Below are positions 1-8,074 of a DNA stretch of 64,000 nt, one piece after another. This stretch comes from Gracilinema caldarium. GTDB taxonomy: Bacteria > Spirochaetota > Spirochaetia > Treponematales > Breznakiellaceae. The first letter of the stretch is position 1; each line of letters begins with the position of its first letter. The notes under the pieces were generated by a model that saw only the letters and a program-made list of their open reading frames with translations, ran no database searches and had not been told where the DNA came from. The stretch is taken from assembly GCF_029265695.1 (NCBI RefSeq), contig NZ_JAJUHW010000002.1:62001-126000 (forward strand), read 5' to 3'. Both the position numbers and the translations under genes were made by a program.

Positions 1-132
1 GAAGTATTTACAGGTGAACTGCTTCAGAAAGCCTACAACATAGAACTGGAAGTTGGGAAGCATCCGCAAAATCCGCTTTTACCAATGATTTATTTTAAGA
101 GCCCCCGCCGCAACGAGTTACAAGATCGCTAA
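1..132 (+). CDS. C-terminal end of an ABC transporter ATP-binding protein (partial)
   Basis: An open frame runs from the first base to a TAA at 130-132 and encodes 43 residues. The pattern TGELLQKAYNIELEV, followed by a conserved HP and then a hydrophobic LLPMIYF end, resembles the C-terminus of FecE/BtuD-type ATPases for iron-siderophore or cobalamin uptake. No Walker motif is visible because the body of the gene lies outside the window. Its last 38 bases overlap the 3' end of the convergent aminotransferase gene. The family call rests on this short tail only. Confidence 0.5.
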   Translation, partial: EVFTGELLQKAYNIELEVGKHPQNPLLPMIYFKSPRRNELQDR

Positions 133-982
133 AGAGATCCTGCAATTTCCTCGTTATGGGCCCAGGGGTTCCTGAGGCCAGTGCAGAAGACCGAACGGCA
201 TCCGGAGAGTCTAAGGTTTTGATCTGTGTTATCGGCATGATTTCGGTGGTGGTTCCGCAGATAAAAGCCTCATCCGATCTGAAGAATTCTTCTATCGTAA
301 AGGGTACTTCTTGGACGGGAATATTTCTTGTCGTTGCAAGTTTTATAATTTCCTGCCGGGTTATGCCATTGAGAATAAGATTATTTGCAGGGTGGGTAAT
401 CAGGGTTCCATCTTTTACGATAAAGAGGTTTGATGAACTTCCCTCGGTCATTATGCCATTCCGCTCAAGTATGGCTTCATAACAACCCTTTTCTTTTGCC
501 CTTTGCTTGCTTAAGACCGCACCGAGCAGATTAAGGCTTTTAATATCATTTCTAAGCCAGCGAATATCGGGCAGCAAAAGAACAGTAATTCCCTGACCCA
601 TTAATTCAAGCGAGCGGGGGAGGGGGCCTGCGGTCCCCGTAAAAACAGGTACCGTATCTTTACTGGGGAATTGATGCACCCGGGGCGCCGCACCCCGGGT
701 AATTTGCAAATATACAATGCCATCATCAATTCCTTCCGCTTCAACAAGCAGCTGGGCTCCCTTTATTACCCGCTCTGAGCAATCAGGAAAAGATATCGAC
801 AGTTCCCGAAGACTCTTTTCCATCCGCTTTGCATGGGCCTCCGCAAGAAACAACTCACCGCTGTATACTCGAATGACCTCATAAACCCCATCTCCGAATT
901 GATAGCCCCGATCCTCTATGTCTGTTTTAGCATCCTGCCGGGGAAGGAGTGTGTCTTGATAGAGCGCCCAATGTCCAGTCAT
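95..982 (-). CDS. dat: D-alanine aminotransferase (class IV PLP enzyme)
   Basis: This 295-residue fold-type IV aminotransferase should interconvert D-alanine and D-glutamate with their 2-oxo acids, supplying D-amino acids for peptidoglycan. Visible motifs are RGYQFGDGVYEVI at residues 25-37, the D-transaminase-type TRG..PR.HQFP block near 96-106, and the PLP lysine K148 in NDIKSLNLL, followed by the EGSSSNLFIV block. The R/H pair in TRGAAPRVHQFP favours a D-alanine enzyme over branched-chain IlvE. It starts 10 bp after the stop of the class V aminotransferase with a GGGG-type SD, so the two form one leftward operon. A pyridoxal lyase of the same fold is less likely. Confidence 0.88.
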   Translation of the reverse strand: MTGHWALYQDTLLPRQDAKTDIEDRGYQFGDGVYEVIRVYSGELFLAEAHAKRMEKSLRELSISFPDCSERVIKGAQLLVEAEGIDDGIVYLQITRGAAPRVHQFPSKDTVPVFTGTAGPLPRSLELMGQGITVLLLPDIRWLRNDIKSLNLLGAVLSKQRAKEKGCYEAILERNGIMTEGSSSNLFIVKDGTLITHPANNLILNGITRQEIIKLATTRNIPVQEVPFTIEEFFRSDEAFICGTTTEIMPITQIKTLDSPDAVRSSALASGTPGPITRKLQDLFSDLVTRCGGGS

Positions 983-992
983 ACAAAAACCC

Positions 993-2105
993 CTAGTGTT
1001 TGAGAATGTTTTTTAAAGCACTTACTACCAGGTCTACATTTTCTTTTTGAGCCGTGTATCCCATGAGCCCGATGCGCCAAATTTTACCCGCCAGGGGGCC
1101 AAGGCCTGCCCCAATTTCTATGTTATAAGTATCCAGGAGGGCTCTGCGAATCGCAGCCTCATCTACACCATCGGGCACGGTTACGGCGTTCAGCATGGGG
1201 AGACGGAACTGGGGATCCACGGGCAGGGTGAGTCCAATACTCTCCAAGCCCTGTACAAGCCGTTCATGCATTTCCTGATGCCGCGCATAAGCCTGGGGAA
1301 GCCCTTCTTCCAATACTACCGACAGGGCTGCATGGAGTCCATAGATCATATTGATGGGCGCCGTATGGTGATATGCCCGTTTTGCTCCCTGCCAGTAATC
1401 CATAATCATTGATATATCAAGATACCAGTTAGGAACCTTGGTTGCACGGTTTTTAAGCTTGCTGATAGCCCGCTCTCCAATGGTAAGGGGGGCAAGTCCC
1501 GGCGGACAGGATAAACATTTCTGGGTACCGGAGTAACATAGGTCCGCTTCGATCGCGTCCACCTCCACCGGTATGCCTCCGAGGCTCGTGACCGCGTCCA
1601 CAATATACAGGGCCCCCGCTTCATGTACGAGTTTCCCCAACTGTTCTACCGGATTGCGTACCCCGGTGGAAGTTTCTGCATGCACAACCGCAACGATTTG
1701 CCAGTTCTTTTCTTTTATTTTTTTTGCTACCACATCGGGATCTACTGGAGTGCCCCAGGTGAACTCCAGTTCCTCTACATCAGCCCCTAGTCTGCGGGCC
1801 ACTTCGACCATGCGTTTTCCAAAGACTCCGTTTACGAGGACAAGGACCTTATCTCCCCGTTCAACCAGATTGACAAAAGCCGCCTCCATGCCTGCCGAAC
1901 CGGTGCCCGACATGGGGAGGGTAATTTCATTCTTTGTACCCATGATCTGACGAAGCATTACCTTTATTTCGTCCATAATATTGATAAACCGGGGATCTAA
2001 ATGGCCAATAGTGGGTAAAGCCAAGGCTTCATACACTCGAGGATGAACACAGGATGGTCCCGGGCCCATCAAAATTGTTTTTGAAACACTTTGTAATGCG
2101 TTCAT
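993..2105 (-). CDS. Alanine-glyoxylate / serine-pyruvate aminotransferase family protein
   Basis: This is a 370-residue class V (fold type I) PLP enzyme. The start is the ATG at 2105, because AAGGAGG lies 6 nt upstream; an in-frame upstream start at 2147 would run into the divergent gene's promoter and has no SD. MGPGPSCVHPRV at the N-terminus and the SGTGSAGMEA block near 66-74 are typical of the AGXT/SPT family, and the PLP lysine is K196 in SGTQKCLSCPPG. It probably transfers amino groups between alanine or serine and glyoxylate or pyruvate. With the D-alanine transaminase just behind it, the operon could feed alanine pools. The exact substrate pair cannot be read from sequence. Confidence 0.85.
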   Translation of the reverse strand: MNALQSVSKTILMGPGPSCVHPRVYEALALPTIGHLDPRFINIMDEIKVMLRQIMGTKNEITLPMSGTGSAGMEAAFVNLVERGDKVLVLVNGVFGKRMVEVARRLGADVEELEFTWGTPVDPDVVAKKIKEKNWQIVAVVHAETSTGVRNPVEQLGKLVHEAGALYIVDAVTSLGGIPVEVDAIEADLCYSGTQKCLSCPPGLAPLTIGERAISKLKNRATKVPNWYLDISMIMDYWQGAKRAYHHTAPINMIYGLHAALSVVLEEGLPQAYARHQEMHERLVQGLESIGLTLPVDPQFRLPMLNAVTVPDGVDEAAIRRALLDTYNIEIGAGLGPLAGKIWRIGLMGYTAQKENVDLVVSALKNILKH

Positions 2106-2187
2106 AGGAAGCCTCCTTGTTATTTTGCTTAATACATATGGTACCATGCTTGACCTAATCCGCCAAGGCGGGGTACACCAGAAATCT

Positions 2188-2949
2188 ATGGAAAACTCAG
2201 AAGAGCCTCTCGATCCGCTTATTGTTGCCGCTGAAACGGGCCGCCGTATTCTGGAAGCGGGCGGAGAAACCTACCGGGCTGAGGATGTTATTGTACGGCT
2301 CTGTCATGCCTGGGGTTACGGAGACGCAGAAGCCTTTGCGACCCCTACGGGTATTATGGCATCCCTGGTTGATCGGGACAATATGAGCAGAGCCGTGGTG
2401 CGCCGTATTACCCGCCGTGTGGTGGATCTCCATCGGATTAGCCGGTTGGATACCCTGGTACGTCTTACGGAAGAAAAACATCTTGATTGTAAGGAAGTAC
2501 GACAGCGGCTATTAGAAATTGATGAAGAAAAACCCTATCGTACGGTTTTTATACTCTTTGCCGCGGCCATGAGTGCCTTCTTTTTTACCCTCCTTTTTCA
2601 TGGTAGTCTTTTCGACGCCCTCGGGGCCTTTTTTGTAGGCCTGGGAATTAAAACCTTTGCCTATCTCCTTCAGCGCTGGCATTTTCCAGATTTTATTACC
2701 ACCATAATTGGCGGGGCCATTGCTGCCTTGCTGTCGATAATAACCGTCCAGATAGGTATAACCGAGCATTTGGATAAGACTATAATTGGCTCCATAATGC
2801 TGCTTGTACCAGGACTTGCAACGGTAAATGCTATTAGGGATACCATCGCGGGAGACCTTGTGGCCGGTATTGCCCGACTCACTGATGCGGTTATTACCGC
2901 CGCAGCCTTGGCGATCGGTGCAGGGGCTGTCTTTTCTCTTATTAGGTAA
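2188..2949 (+). CDS. ThrE-type threonine/serine exporter, large subunit (YjjP-like)
   Basis: This inner-membrane protein matches the N-terminal half of ThrE (DUF1212). A soluble segment containing AAETGRRILEAGGETYRAED is followed by five or so hydrophobic helices from about residue 115. It likely pairs with the next gene to export threonine, serine or a related small metabolite. The start is uncertain. I prefer ATG 2188, which gives 253 residues, a family-like N-terminus and a TTGACC/TACACC promoter 8 nt upstream; ATG 2146 or TTG 2125 would also be in frame, but none has an SD. The stop is 3 bp before the small subunit. Confidence 0.8.
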   Translation: MENSEEPLDPLIVAAETGRRILEAGGETYRAEDVIVRLCHAWGYGDAEAFATPTGIMASLVDRDNMSRAVVRRITRRVVDLHRISRLDTLVRLTEEKHLDCKEVRQRLLEIDEEKPYRTVFILFAAAMSAFFFTLLFHGSLFDALGAFFVGLGIKTFAYLLQRWHFPDFITTIIGGAIAALLSIITVQIGITEHLDKTIIGSIMLLVPGLATVNAIRDTIAGDLVAGIARLTDAVITAAALAIGAGAVFSLIR

Positions 2950-2952
2950 ACT

Positions 2953-3366
2953 ATGGATATATTGTGGGCCTTTCTTTCATCCGGCGCATTTGCGGTTGTA
3001 TTTAATGTTCGGGGTCGTCATGTTCCTTTTGCAGCCCTTGGAGGAGCTTTAGGTTGGGCCGTGTATTCCTTTTTTTCGGCCGCAGCAACCGTTTCGGGGG
3101 TATCTTATTTTTTAGCTTCTATTTGTATCGCGCTGTACGCCGAGCTGCTCGCAGGTCTTTTACGGCGTCCTGCTACAACCTATTTAGTATGCGCGCTAAT
3201 TCCGCTTGTTCCTGGGGGCGGTATGTATTACACCCTGGCGAGTTCTCTTGCCGGAGACTTGCCGGGAACTCTCGCTACCGGCTTTGAAACCCTCACCATT
3301 GCCGGGGCCATCGCTGCAGGGGTAGCGATTGGTTCAGCGGCTGCACGGCTTAGTAAACGGCTCTGA
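2953..3366 (+). CDS. ThrE-type exporter, small subunit (YjjB-like, DUF3815)
   Basis: This 137-residue protein has four predicted membrane helices and the ThrE_2 hallmarks: an early FNVRGRHVPFAALGGALGW block and the conserved LIPLVPGGGMYYT motif near residue 82. In single-chain ThrE proteins this domain follows the YjjP domain; here the two are split into adjacent genes 3 bp apart, as in enteric yjjP-yjjB. The pair should form the complete transporter. The gene ends 19 bp from the convergent CNNM/CBS gene, with no obvious terminator hairpin between them. Confidence 0.82.
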   Translation: MDILWAFLSSGAFAVVFNVRGRHVPFAALGGALGWAVYSFFSAAATVSGVSYFLASICIALYAELLAGLLRRPATTYLVCALIPLVPGGGMYYTLASSLAGDLPGTLATGFETLTIAGAIAAGVAIGSAAARLSKRL

Positions 3367-3385
3367 GAATCATTTCAAATTGCAT

Positions 3386-4702
3386 CTATTGTTCTTCAGA
3401 CTGGGGCACAGGCTTTTTTACGATTACCTTGTCAATTCGATTGCCGTCCATATCGACAATTTCGAATATATATCCATTCCAATGATAGCTTGCCCCGGTT
3501 CGTGGAATTTCTCCCGCAATTTCTAAAATAAAGCCCGCCAGGGTATGAAATTCAAAATGTTCTTTAAGAACCGATGCAAAACCGAGTAACTCCGCTGCCT
3601 CATCTATATTGACCGCTCCTCCCATGAGATAGGAGCCGTCTTCACGCAGAATAATCTCTTCCGCATCGTTGTCAGGCCTGGAAAGTTCTCCAACAATTTC
3701 TTCCATCAGGTCTTGTAAGGACAGGGTTCCTGAAAACCCGCCGTATTCATCCATAACGAGAATATAATCAACCTGCTCCCGTCTAAAAACCTCAAATGCT
3801 TTGAGGGACGACATCGTTTCGGGTACAAAAATAGGTTTTTTCATAATATGTTTAAGACTTTTTTCGCTGTCCGTAAGTATATGAACCAGGAGATCTTCCC
3901 TCGATACGATACCAGCAACCTGATCAGGCGTCTCATGGCACACGGGATAGTATTTAGGACTATTGGGATTAAGAATCCGATGCTTTAAGGATGACAGCAA
4001 GGTGTCACTATTAAGCCATTCTACCTCAGAACGATAGGTCATAAAGGTTTCTACCGGCCTATCTCCGAGATAAAAAATACCTTCCACCATAGATCGTTCT
4101 TTTTCTAAGACTATTCCCGATTGCTGACCCTCCTGCAGTGCAATGTGGAGTTCTTCTTCGGTCATGGTATGGGTGGGAGCTTCCTTGATACGCAAGACTT
4201 TCAGTAATATGAAAGAAGAGAATGAAAGAAATCCAACGAGGGGTTTAAATACGAGGGCTATTCTCTCCAAAATAGGAACAACAATGGATGCAATAGTCTC
4301 CGGTTTTGAAAGTGCGACCTGTTTTGGAACCAGCTCTCCTAAAACTATCGAAAAATAGGTAATACTTATAACCACAATAGTGACCGCAACACCTTCGGCA
4401 TAGGGGGCGAAATAGGGAATTTTGGCTAAGATGCGGCGAAGCGGCTCGGTGAGGGTAGAACCGCCGAATGCTCCTGCCAGGATTCCGATGAGGGTAATTC
4501 CTATCTGAATGGTAGATAAAAATCGCCCTGGCTGTTCCTTGGCAGCAAGGGCTCTTTTGTAAGATTTTTTACCACTGTTTGCCTTAGCCTGAAGACGTGA
4601 TTTCTGGGATGAAACCAGGGCCATTTCGGACAATGAAAAAAAGCCGTTTACAAGAATCAATATAAAAATGACGAGAATATCTCTTAAGGGTGAAGATTCC
4701 AT
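3386..4702 (-). CDS. CNNM-CBS-CorC membrane protein (HlyC/CorC family)
   Basis: This 438-residue protein has the CNNM/DUF21 layout: four hydrophobic segments in the first 190 residues (VNGFFSLSEMALVSS, then GITLIGILAGAFGG), a CBS pair at about 210-345 (MTYRSEVEWL; VDYILVMDEYGGFSGTLSLQDLMEEIVGEL), and a C-terminal CorC_HlyC domain. Such proteins are linked to Mg2+/Co2+ efflux or homeostasis; the older haemolysin label is not a demonstrated function here. Its ATG lies 1 bp after the stop of the HD-GYP gene, so the two are probably translationally coupled. A second CorC protein lacking the membrane part is encoded at 28225-29007. Confidence 0.87.
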   Translation of the reverse strand: MESSPLRDILVIFILILVNGFFSLSEMALVSSQKSRLQAKANSGKKSYKRALAAKEQPGRFLSTIQIGITLIGILAGAFGGSTLTEPLRRILAKIPYFAPYAEGVAVTIVVISITYFSIVLGELVPKQVALSKPETIASIVVPILERIALVFKPLVGFLSFSSFILLKVLRIKEAPTHTMTEEELHIALQEGQQSGIVLEKERSMVEGIFYLGDRPVETFMTYRSEVEWLNSDTLLSSLKHRILNPNSPKYYPVCHETPDQVAGIVSREDLLVHILTDSEKSLKHIMKKPIFVPETMSSLKAFEVFRREQVDYILVMDEYGGFSGTLSLQDLMEEIVGELSRPDNDAEEIILREDGSYLMGGAVNIDEAAELLGFASVLKEHFEFHTLAGFILEIAGEIPRTGASYHWNGYIFEIVDMDGNRIDKVIVKKPVPQSEEQ

Positions 4703-4703
4703 A

Positions 4704-5855
4704 TTATTCTTGGATTGTTTCCACTTCTTCTTTAATAAGGGGCCGGATTATGTGTATCCCCGCTTGACTAGTTTCTATAAGTTTGTTTTTACCATCCGGA
4801 GTTTTTTCACCGAATACCTGAACAATAGGATACCGCGGGTTTTCGGGATTTACATCTACTACCTGACCTTTTTTATTGTTAGATAGAAGCACGTATAAGC
4901 CGATGGGATAAATTGACAGGGAATAAACCAGGGCTCGGACTATGGTATCATCATACTGCTGCCCCACATTTTTGAGTAGATCGATCATGCCGGTATAGCC
5001 ATCCTTTGCGTCCTTGTAGGGGCGCTGAGCGGTGAGGGCCTCATACGAGCAGGCTACGGCAATTATCTTTGCATAAAGACTGATCCGGTCCCCTTTGAGC
5101 TTTTGAGGGTATCCTTCGCCGTTTTGGCGTTCGTGGTGTTCCAGGGCACCAACACAGATAGAAAGGGGAAAGTCTAAACTTTTAAGGATATTGTAGCTTA
5201 AAATAGGATGGGTAAGGATTGCCTTCCGTTCCTGGGGGCTCAAGGGCCGGCCTGACATATAAAGCTGGGGAGGTAGTTTTAACATACCGATTTCATGGAG
5301 CAGCGCGGCAACTCCTAACTCAATAAGCCGATGGCTTGGCAATTTAAGGTATGAACCAATAACGACCGCAATGATGGTCGATTTTACGGTGTGGTTTGCA
5401 AGAAAATTTTGGGTCTTAGATTGATGAATTTCCACCCGGAGCAGGAAACGCCGGTCTTCCCGTATTACTTCGCAGAGTTCCTTAACCCTATCCGCGATTT
5501 CCTTAAAATTAAGATCGTTTTTTGTTGCATATCGGGTAAAGAGGTTTTCTACATAAAGCAAAAACTTCTGGTAAAAATCGGTGGCTTGCTGAAGTTGTTC
5601 ACTATCATTCTGGCTTTTTATTTCAATCTCTTTCTCTTCATTCGCGGTTCCGTCAGTACTATTTAAAATATCTGAATATTCAGCTTTTGGTATTCCGTCG
5701 GATTGCACTTCTCTGAATTCCCATTGCAAAAGAGCTTTCCTCAGGGAATGTGTAAAGGGCATTTCCGGTGCAGTTAAAATAAACCGTCCATCCAAAAAAA
5801 CCGGTTTGTCAAAATAACTATCTTCCGGAATATCTTTAATAGGATATGATTGCAT
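4704..5855 (-). CDS. HD-GYP domain protein (probable cyclic-di-GMP phosphodiesterase, variant motif)
   Basis: This 383-residue cytoplasmic protein has a variable N-terminal region (1-150) and an HD-GYP domain at about 153-300. H155, HEIG at 187-190, HHE at 240-242 and GYP at 248-250 are visible. The canonical HD dyad is HE here, a conservative change in a metal ligand that may or may not abolish activity. The C-terminal 80 residues look like a small beta domain. HD-GYP enzymes hydrolyse cyclic di-GMP or related dinucleotides. The start ATG has AGGGG 8 nt upstream. It leads an operon with the CNNM protein. Confidence 0.82.
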   Translation of the reverse strand: MQSYPIKDIPEDSYFDKPVFLDGRFILTAPEMPFTHSLRKALLQWEFREVQSDGIPKAEYSDILNSTDGTANEEKEIEIKSQNDSEQLQQATDFYQKFLLYVENLFTRYATKNDLNFKEIADRVKELCEVIREDRRFLLRVEIHQSKTQNFLANHTVKSTIIAVVIGSYLKLPSHRLIELGVAALLHEIGMLKLPPQLYMSGRPLSPQERKAILTHPILSYNILKSLDFPLSICVGALEHHERQNGEGYPQKLKGDRISLYAKIIAVACSYEALTAQRPYKDAKDGYTGMIDLLKNVGQQYDDTIVRALVYSLSIYPIGLYVLLSNNKKGQVVDVNPENPRYPIVQVFGEKTPDGKNKLIETSQAGIHIIRPLIKEEVETIQE

Positions 5856-5869
5856 TTAGTGAACCCCTG

Positions 5870-5898
5870 TTGACCCGTACCATACTTTCCTCTATCAT
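5870..5898 (+). promoter_or_regulatory. Promoter for the 5926 gene (TTGACC-17-TATCAT)
   Basis: TTGACC at 5870-5875 and TATCAT at 5893-5898 are separated by 17 bp, close to the sigma-70 consensus. The predicted transcript starts near 5905, leaving a leader of about 20 nt that carries the AAAGGAG site. It overlaps the divergent promoter of the HD-GYP gene. Confidence 0.55.
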
Positions 5899-5907
5899 TT
5901 TCGACAA
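5879..5907 (-). promoter_or_regulatory. Promoter for the HD-GYP gene (TTGTCG-17-TATGGT)
   Basis: Read on the minus strand, TTGTCG (5902-5907) and TATGGT (5879-5884) are 17 bp apart, upstream of the ATG at 5855 with its AGGGG ribosome site. The two divergent promoters interleave, so they may compete for polymerase. Confidence 0.45.
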
Positions 5908-5925
5908 TTATAAAGGAGAATAGCA

Positions 5926-6765
5926 TTGAAATTCAAATCAATTTTTATTCTTTTTAACGTGGTCATCATTCTCTCCTTTTGTTTTGTTTTTCTCATGCCT
6001 TTTTTTGCCCTTGGCGCCGAATTTGCTCTTAATTTCTGGAAGACAAGCTGGCCTCTGGGTTTATTGTTACTGGTAATTTTAGCAGTTTTGGACGGCTTTT
6101 TCTTGTCCAATAGTAAACTTTTTGAACTGCTTGAACGGGAAGATTGGCCTGCTTTAGTGCAGTACCTTGAGAATCGGGTTATAAAACAGCGCCGTTATTC
6201 CCAAAGATTAGTAAAACTGCTTATTCATAGCTACCTGGTTATGTCGGATCCCCAGGGTGTCATAAATCTGGAATCGGTTCTGAAAAAAGAAAAGCCCTCT
6301 CTGCTTTCAGGAAACAGGCTCCTTTTTGGCTTGTCACATATTCTGAAGGGAGATCATGAGGGGGCAAAAGAGCTTTTTATAGAACAGGAGCGGACCAAGG
6401 GGCTTAAAAATGAATGGGAACGATGGTACCTCTGTTTTGCCTTGCTTCTTCAAAAACAATTTGCTGAGGCCTCAGATCGGCTTGTAGTTTTGGCTCGTGA
6501 TGGTCAGGATTCCCTGGTGTGTGCCCTGTCTGCTCTTTTTTTGTGGGACACCATACAGCGAGCCCTGCCCGATAAGGCTGCATCTGCTCGGGAATCGGCA
6601 GAACTTGCCAAAACGAGGATAAGAAAAACACTGCCTGACCGGAATGCATGGAACAAGGAGCTTAAAAAAGCTCAAAGTGATATTCATGTCATCATCCTTG
6701 GCAAGTCTCTAGAGGACGCAGCCAGGTTTATCTATGAGGAGACTAGTGAGCATGCGCATGTTTAA
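5926..6765 (+). CDS. Membrane-anchored protein with a helical repeat domain, function unknown
   Basis: This 279-residue protein is not recognised by family. Two hydrophobic segments at about residues 5-30 and 43-62 anchor it in the membrane; the remainder is alpha-helical with spaced leucine/alanine-rich helices resembling degenerate tetratricopeptide repeats (for example LLFGLSHILKGDHEGAKELF near 133-152). The start is TTG, chosen because AAAGGAG lies 7 nt upstream. Its end overlaps the N-terminal region of the AlaA gene, indicating an operon. A scaffolding or assembly role is possible but not shown. Confidence 0.7.
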   Translation: MKFKSIFILFNVVIILSFCFVFLMPFFALGAEFALNFWKTSWPLGLLLLVILAVLDGFFLSNSKLFELLEREDWPALVQYLENRVIKQRRYSQRLVKLLIHSYLVMSDPQGVINLESVLKKEKPSLLSGNRLLFGLSHILKGDHEGAKELFIEQERTKGLKNEWERWYLCFALLLQKQFAEASDRLVVLARDGQDSLVCALSALFLWDTIQRALPDKAASARESAELAKTRIRKTLPDRNAWNKELKKAQSDIHVIILGKSLEDAARFIYEETSEHAHV

Positions 6766-7969
6766 TAAATCACACAAGCTGGATAATGTCTGTTATGATA
6801 TTCGCGGACCGGTCATGAAGGAAGCCAAAAGAATCGAAGCGGAGGGATTCCGGGTTCTCAAGCTCAACATAGGGAACCCTGCTGCCTTTGGGTTTAATGC
6901 TCCCGATGAAATACTTCATGATATTATTATTAACCTGCAGAATGCCCAGGGCTATTCGGATTCACAGGGAATTTTTGTGGCCCGCAAAGCGATCATGCAG
7001 GAATTCCAGTCCAAGGGAATAATGGACGTAACCGTGGAAGATATATTTATCGGAAACGGTGTAAGCGAACTCATTATGATTGCTATGCAGGGACTTTTGG
7101 ATGAGGGTGATGAGGTTCTGGTCCCTTCGCCGGATTATCCCCTGTGGACCGCCGCAGTCACCCTGGCGGGGGGAAAGGCGGTTCATTATCTGTGTGATGA
7201 AAATTCCGACTGGAATCCGGATCTGGCGGACATAAAATCCAAGGTTAATAGCCGAACCAAGGCAATTGTAGTCATCAATCCTAATAATCCGACCGGTGCG
7301 GTCTACGACCGGAGCATTTTGGAAGGTATTGCATCCATTGCAGCCGAATTTGAACTCTTGGTATTTGCCGACGAGATTTACGATAAAATCCTCTATGACG
7401 GCGCGGTTCATATCCCCATGGCCAGCATTAATCCAGAGATTTGTACCATTTCCTTTAATGGTCTCTCAAAGGCATATCGGGCAGCGGGTTTTCGTTCTGG
7501 ATGGATGGTTATTTCAGGTAACAAACGGATCATATCTGGCTACCGGGAAGGCCTTGAAATGCTTTCTAATATGAGGCTCTGTGCTAATGTGCCAGCCCAA
7601 TATGGTATTCAAACCGCCCTTGGGGGATATCAAAGTATCAAGGATTTAGTGCTTCCCGGGGGACGACTCAAGGAACAGCGGGATACCTGCGTTTCTTTGG
7701 TTAACTCTATTCCAGGTCTTTCTGTTACCAATCCTAAGGGAGCCCTGTACTGTTTCCCAAAAATTGATATTAAAAAGTTTAATATTACTGATGACGAACA
7801 GTTTGTAATGGATCTTCTGCGCTCTCAGCGAATTCTGCTCGTACAGGGGACTGGCTTTAACTGGAAGGAACCGGATCATTTCAGGATTGTTTTTCTGCCC
7901 GATAAGGAAACCATAGCCGATGCCATGAACCGGCTCAGGACGTTCTTAGCCACCTACAAGCAAATATAA
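6752..7969 (+). CDS. alaA: Alanine aminotransferase, AlaA type (class I/II PLP enzyme)
   Basis: This 405-residue fold-type I aminotransferase closely follows the AlaA pattern: KLDNVCYDIRGPVMKEAKR near the N-terminus, LNIGNPAAFGF, INPNNPTGAVY (about 175-185), FADEIYDKILYDG, and the PLP lysine K240 in FNGLSKAYRAAGFRSGW. AlaA makes L-alanine from pyruvate and glutamate. I chose the ATG at 6752, which gives an AlaA-like N-terminus with GAGGAG 11 nt upstream; a GTG at 6746 is the closest alternative. It overlaps the 3' end of the preceding gene. Confidence 0.88.
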   Translation: MRMFNKSHKLDNVCYDIRGPVMKEAKRIEAEGFRVLKLNIGNPAAFGFNAPDEILHDIIINLQNAQGYSDSQGIFVARKAIMQEFQSKGIMDVTVEDIFIGNGVSELIMIAMQGLLDEGDEVLVPSPDYPLWTAAVTLAGGKAVHYLCDENSDWNPDLADIKSKVNSRTKAIVVINPNNPTGAVYDRSILEGIASIAAEFELLVFADEIYDKILYDGAVHIPMASINPEICTISFNGLSKAYRAAGFRSGWMVISGNKRIISGYREGLEMLSNMRLCANVPAQYGIQTALGGYQSIKDLVLPGGRLKEQRDTCVSLVNSIPGLSVTNPKGALYCFPKIDIKKFNITDDEQFVMDLLRSQRILLVQGTGFNWKEPDHFRIVFLPDKETIADAMNRLRTFLATYKQI

Positions 7970-7975
7970 AAAAAA

Positions 7976-8045
7976 GGCGATGCGCCTGGACGTCGTTGTG
8001 CGCACCGCCTCACTTATCAGAGGAATATACCCCGTTGATATTCCT
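7976..8045. terminator. Two hairpins between convergent genes
   Basis: The first hairpin pairs 7976-7985 (GGCGATGCGC) with 8000-8009 (GCGCACCGCC), with one A-C mismatch. The second pairs AGGAATAT at 8021-8028 with ATATTCCT at 8038-8045. The first has a run of eight or more A residues on its left side, which would be a U-tract for leftward transcripts leaving the DUF115 gene. Neither has a good T-run for the rightward alaA transcript, so the direction of use is uncertain. Confidence 0.45.
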
Positions 8046-8074
8046 ATTATCGGTAACTGTGCTCCAGGTCTTTA

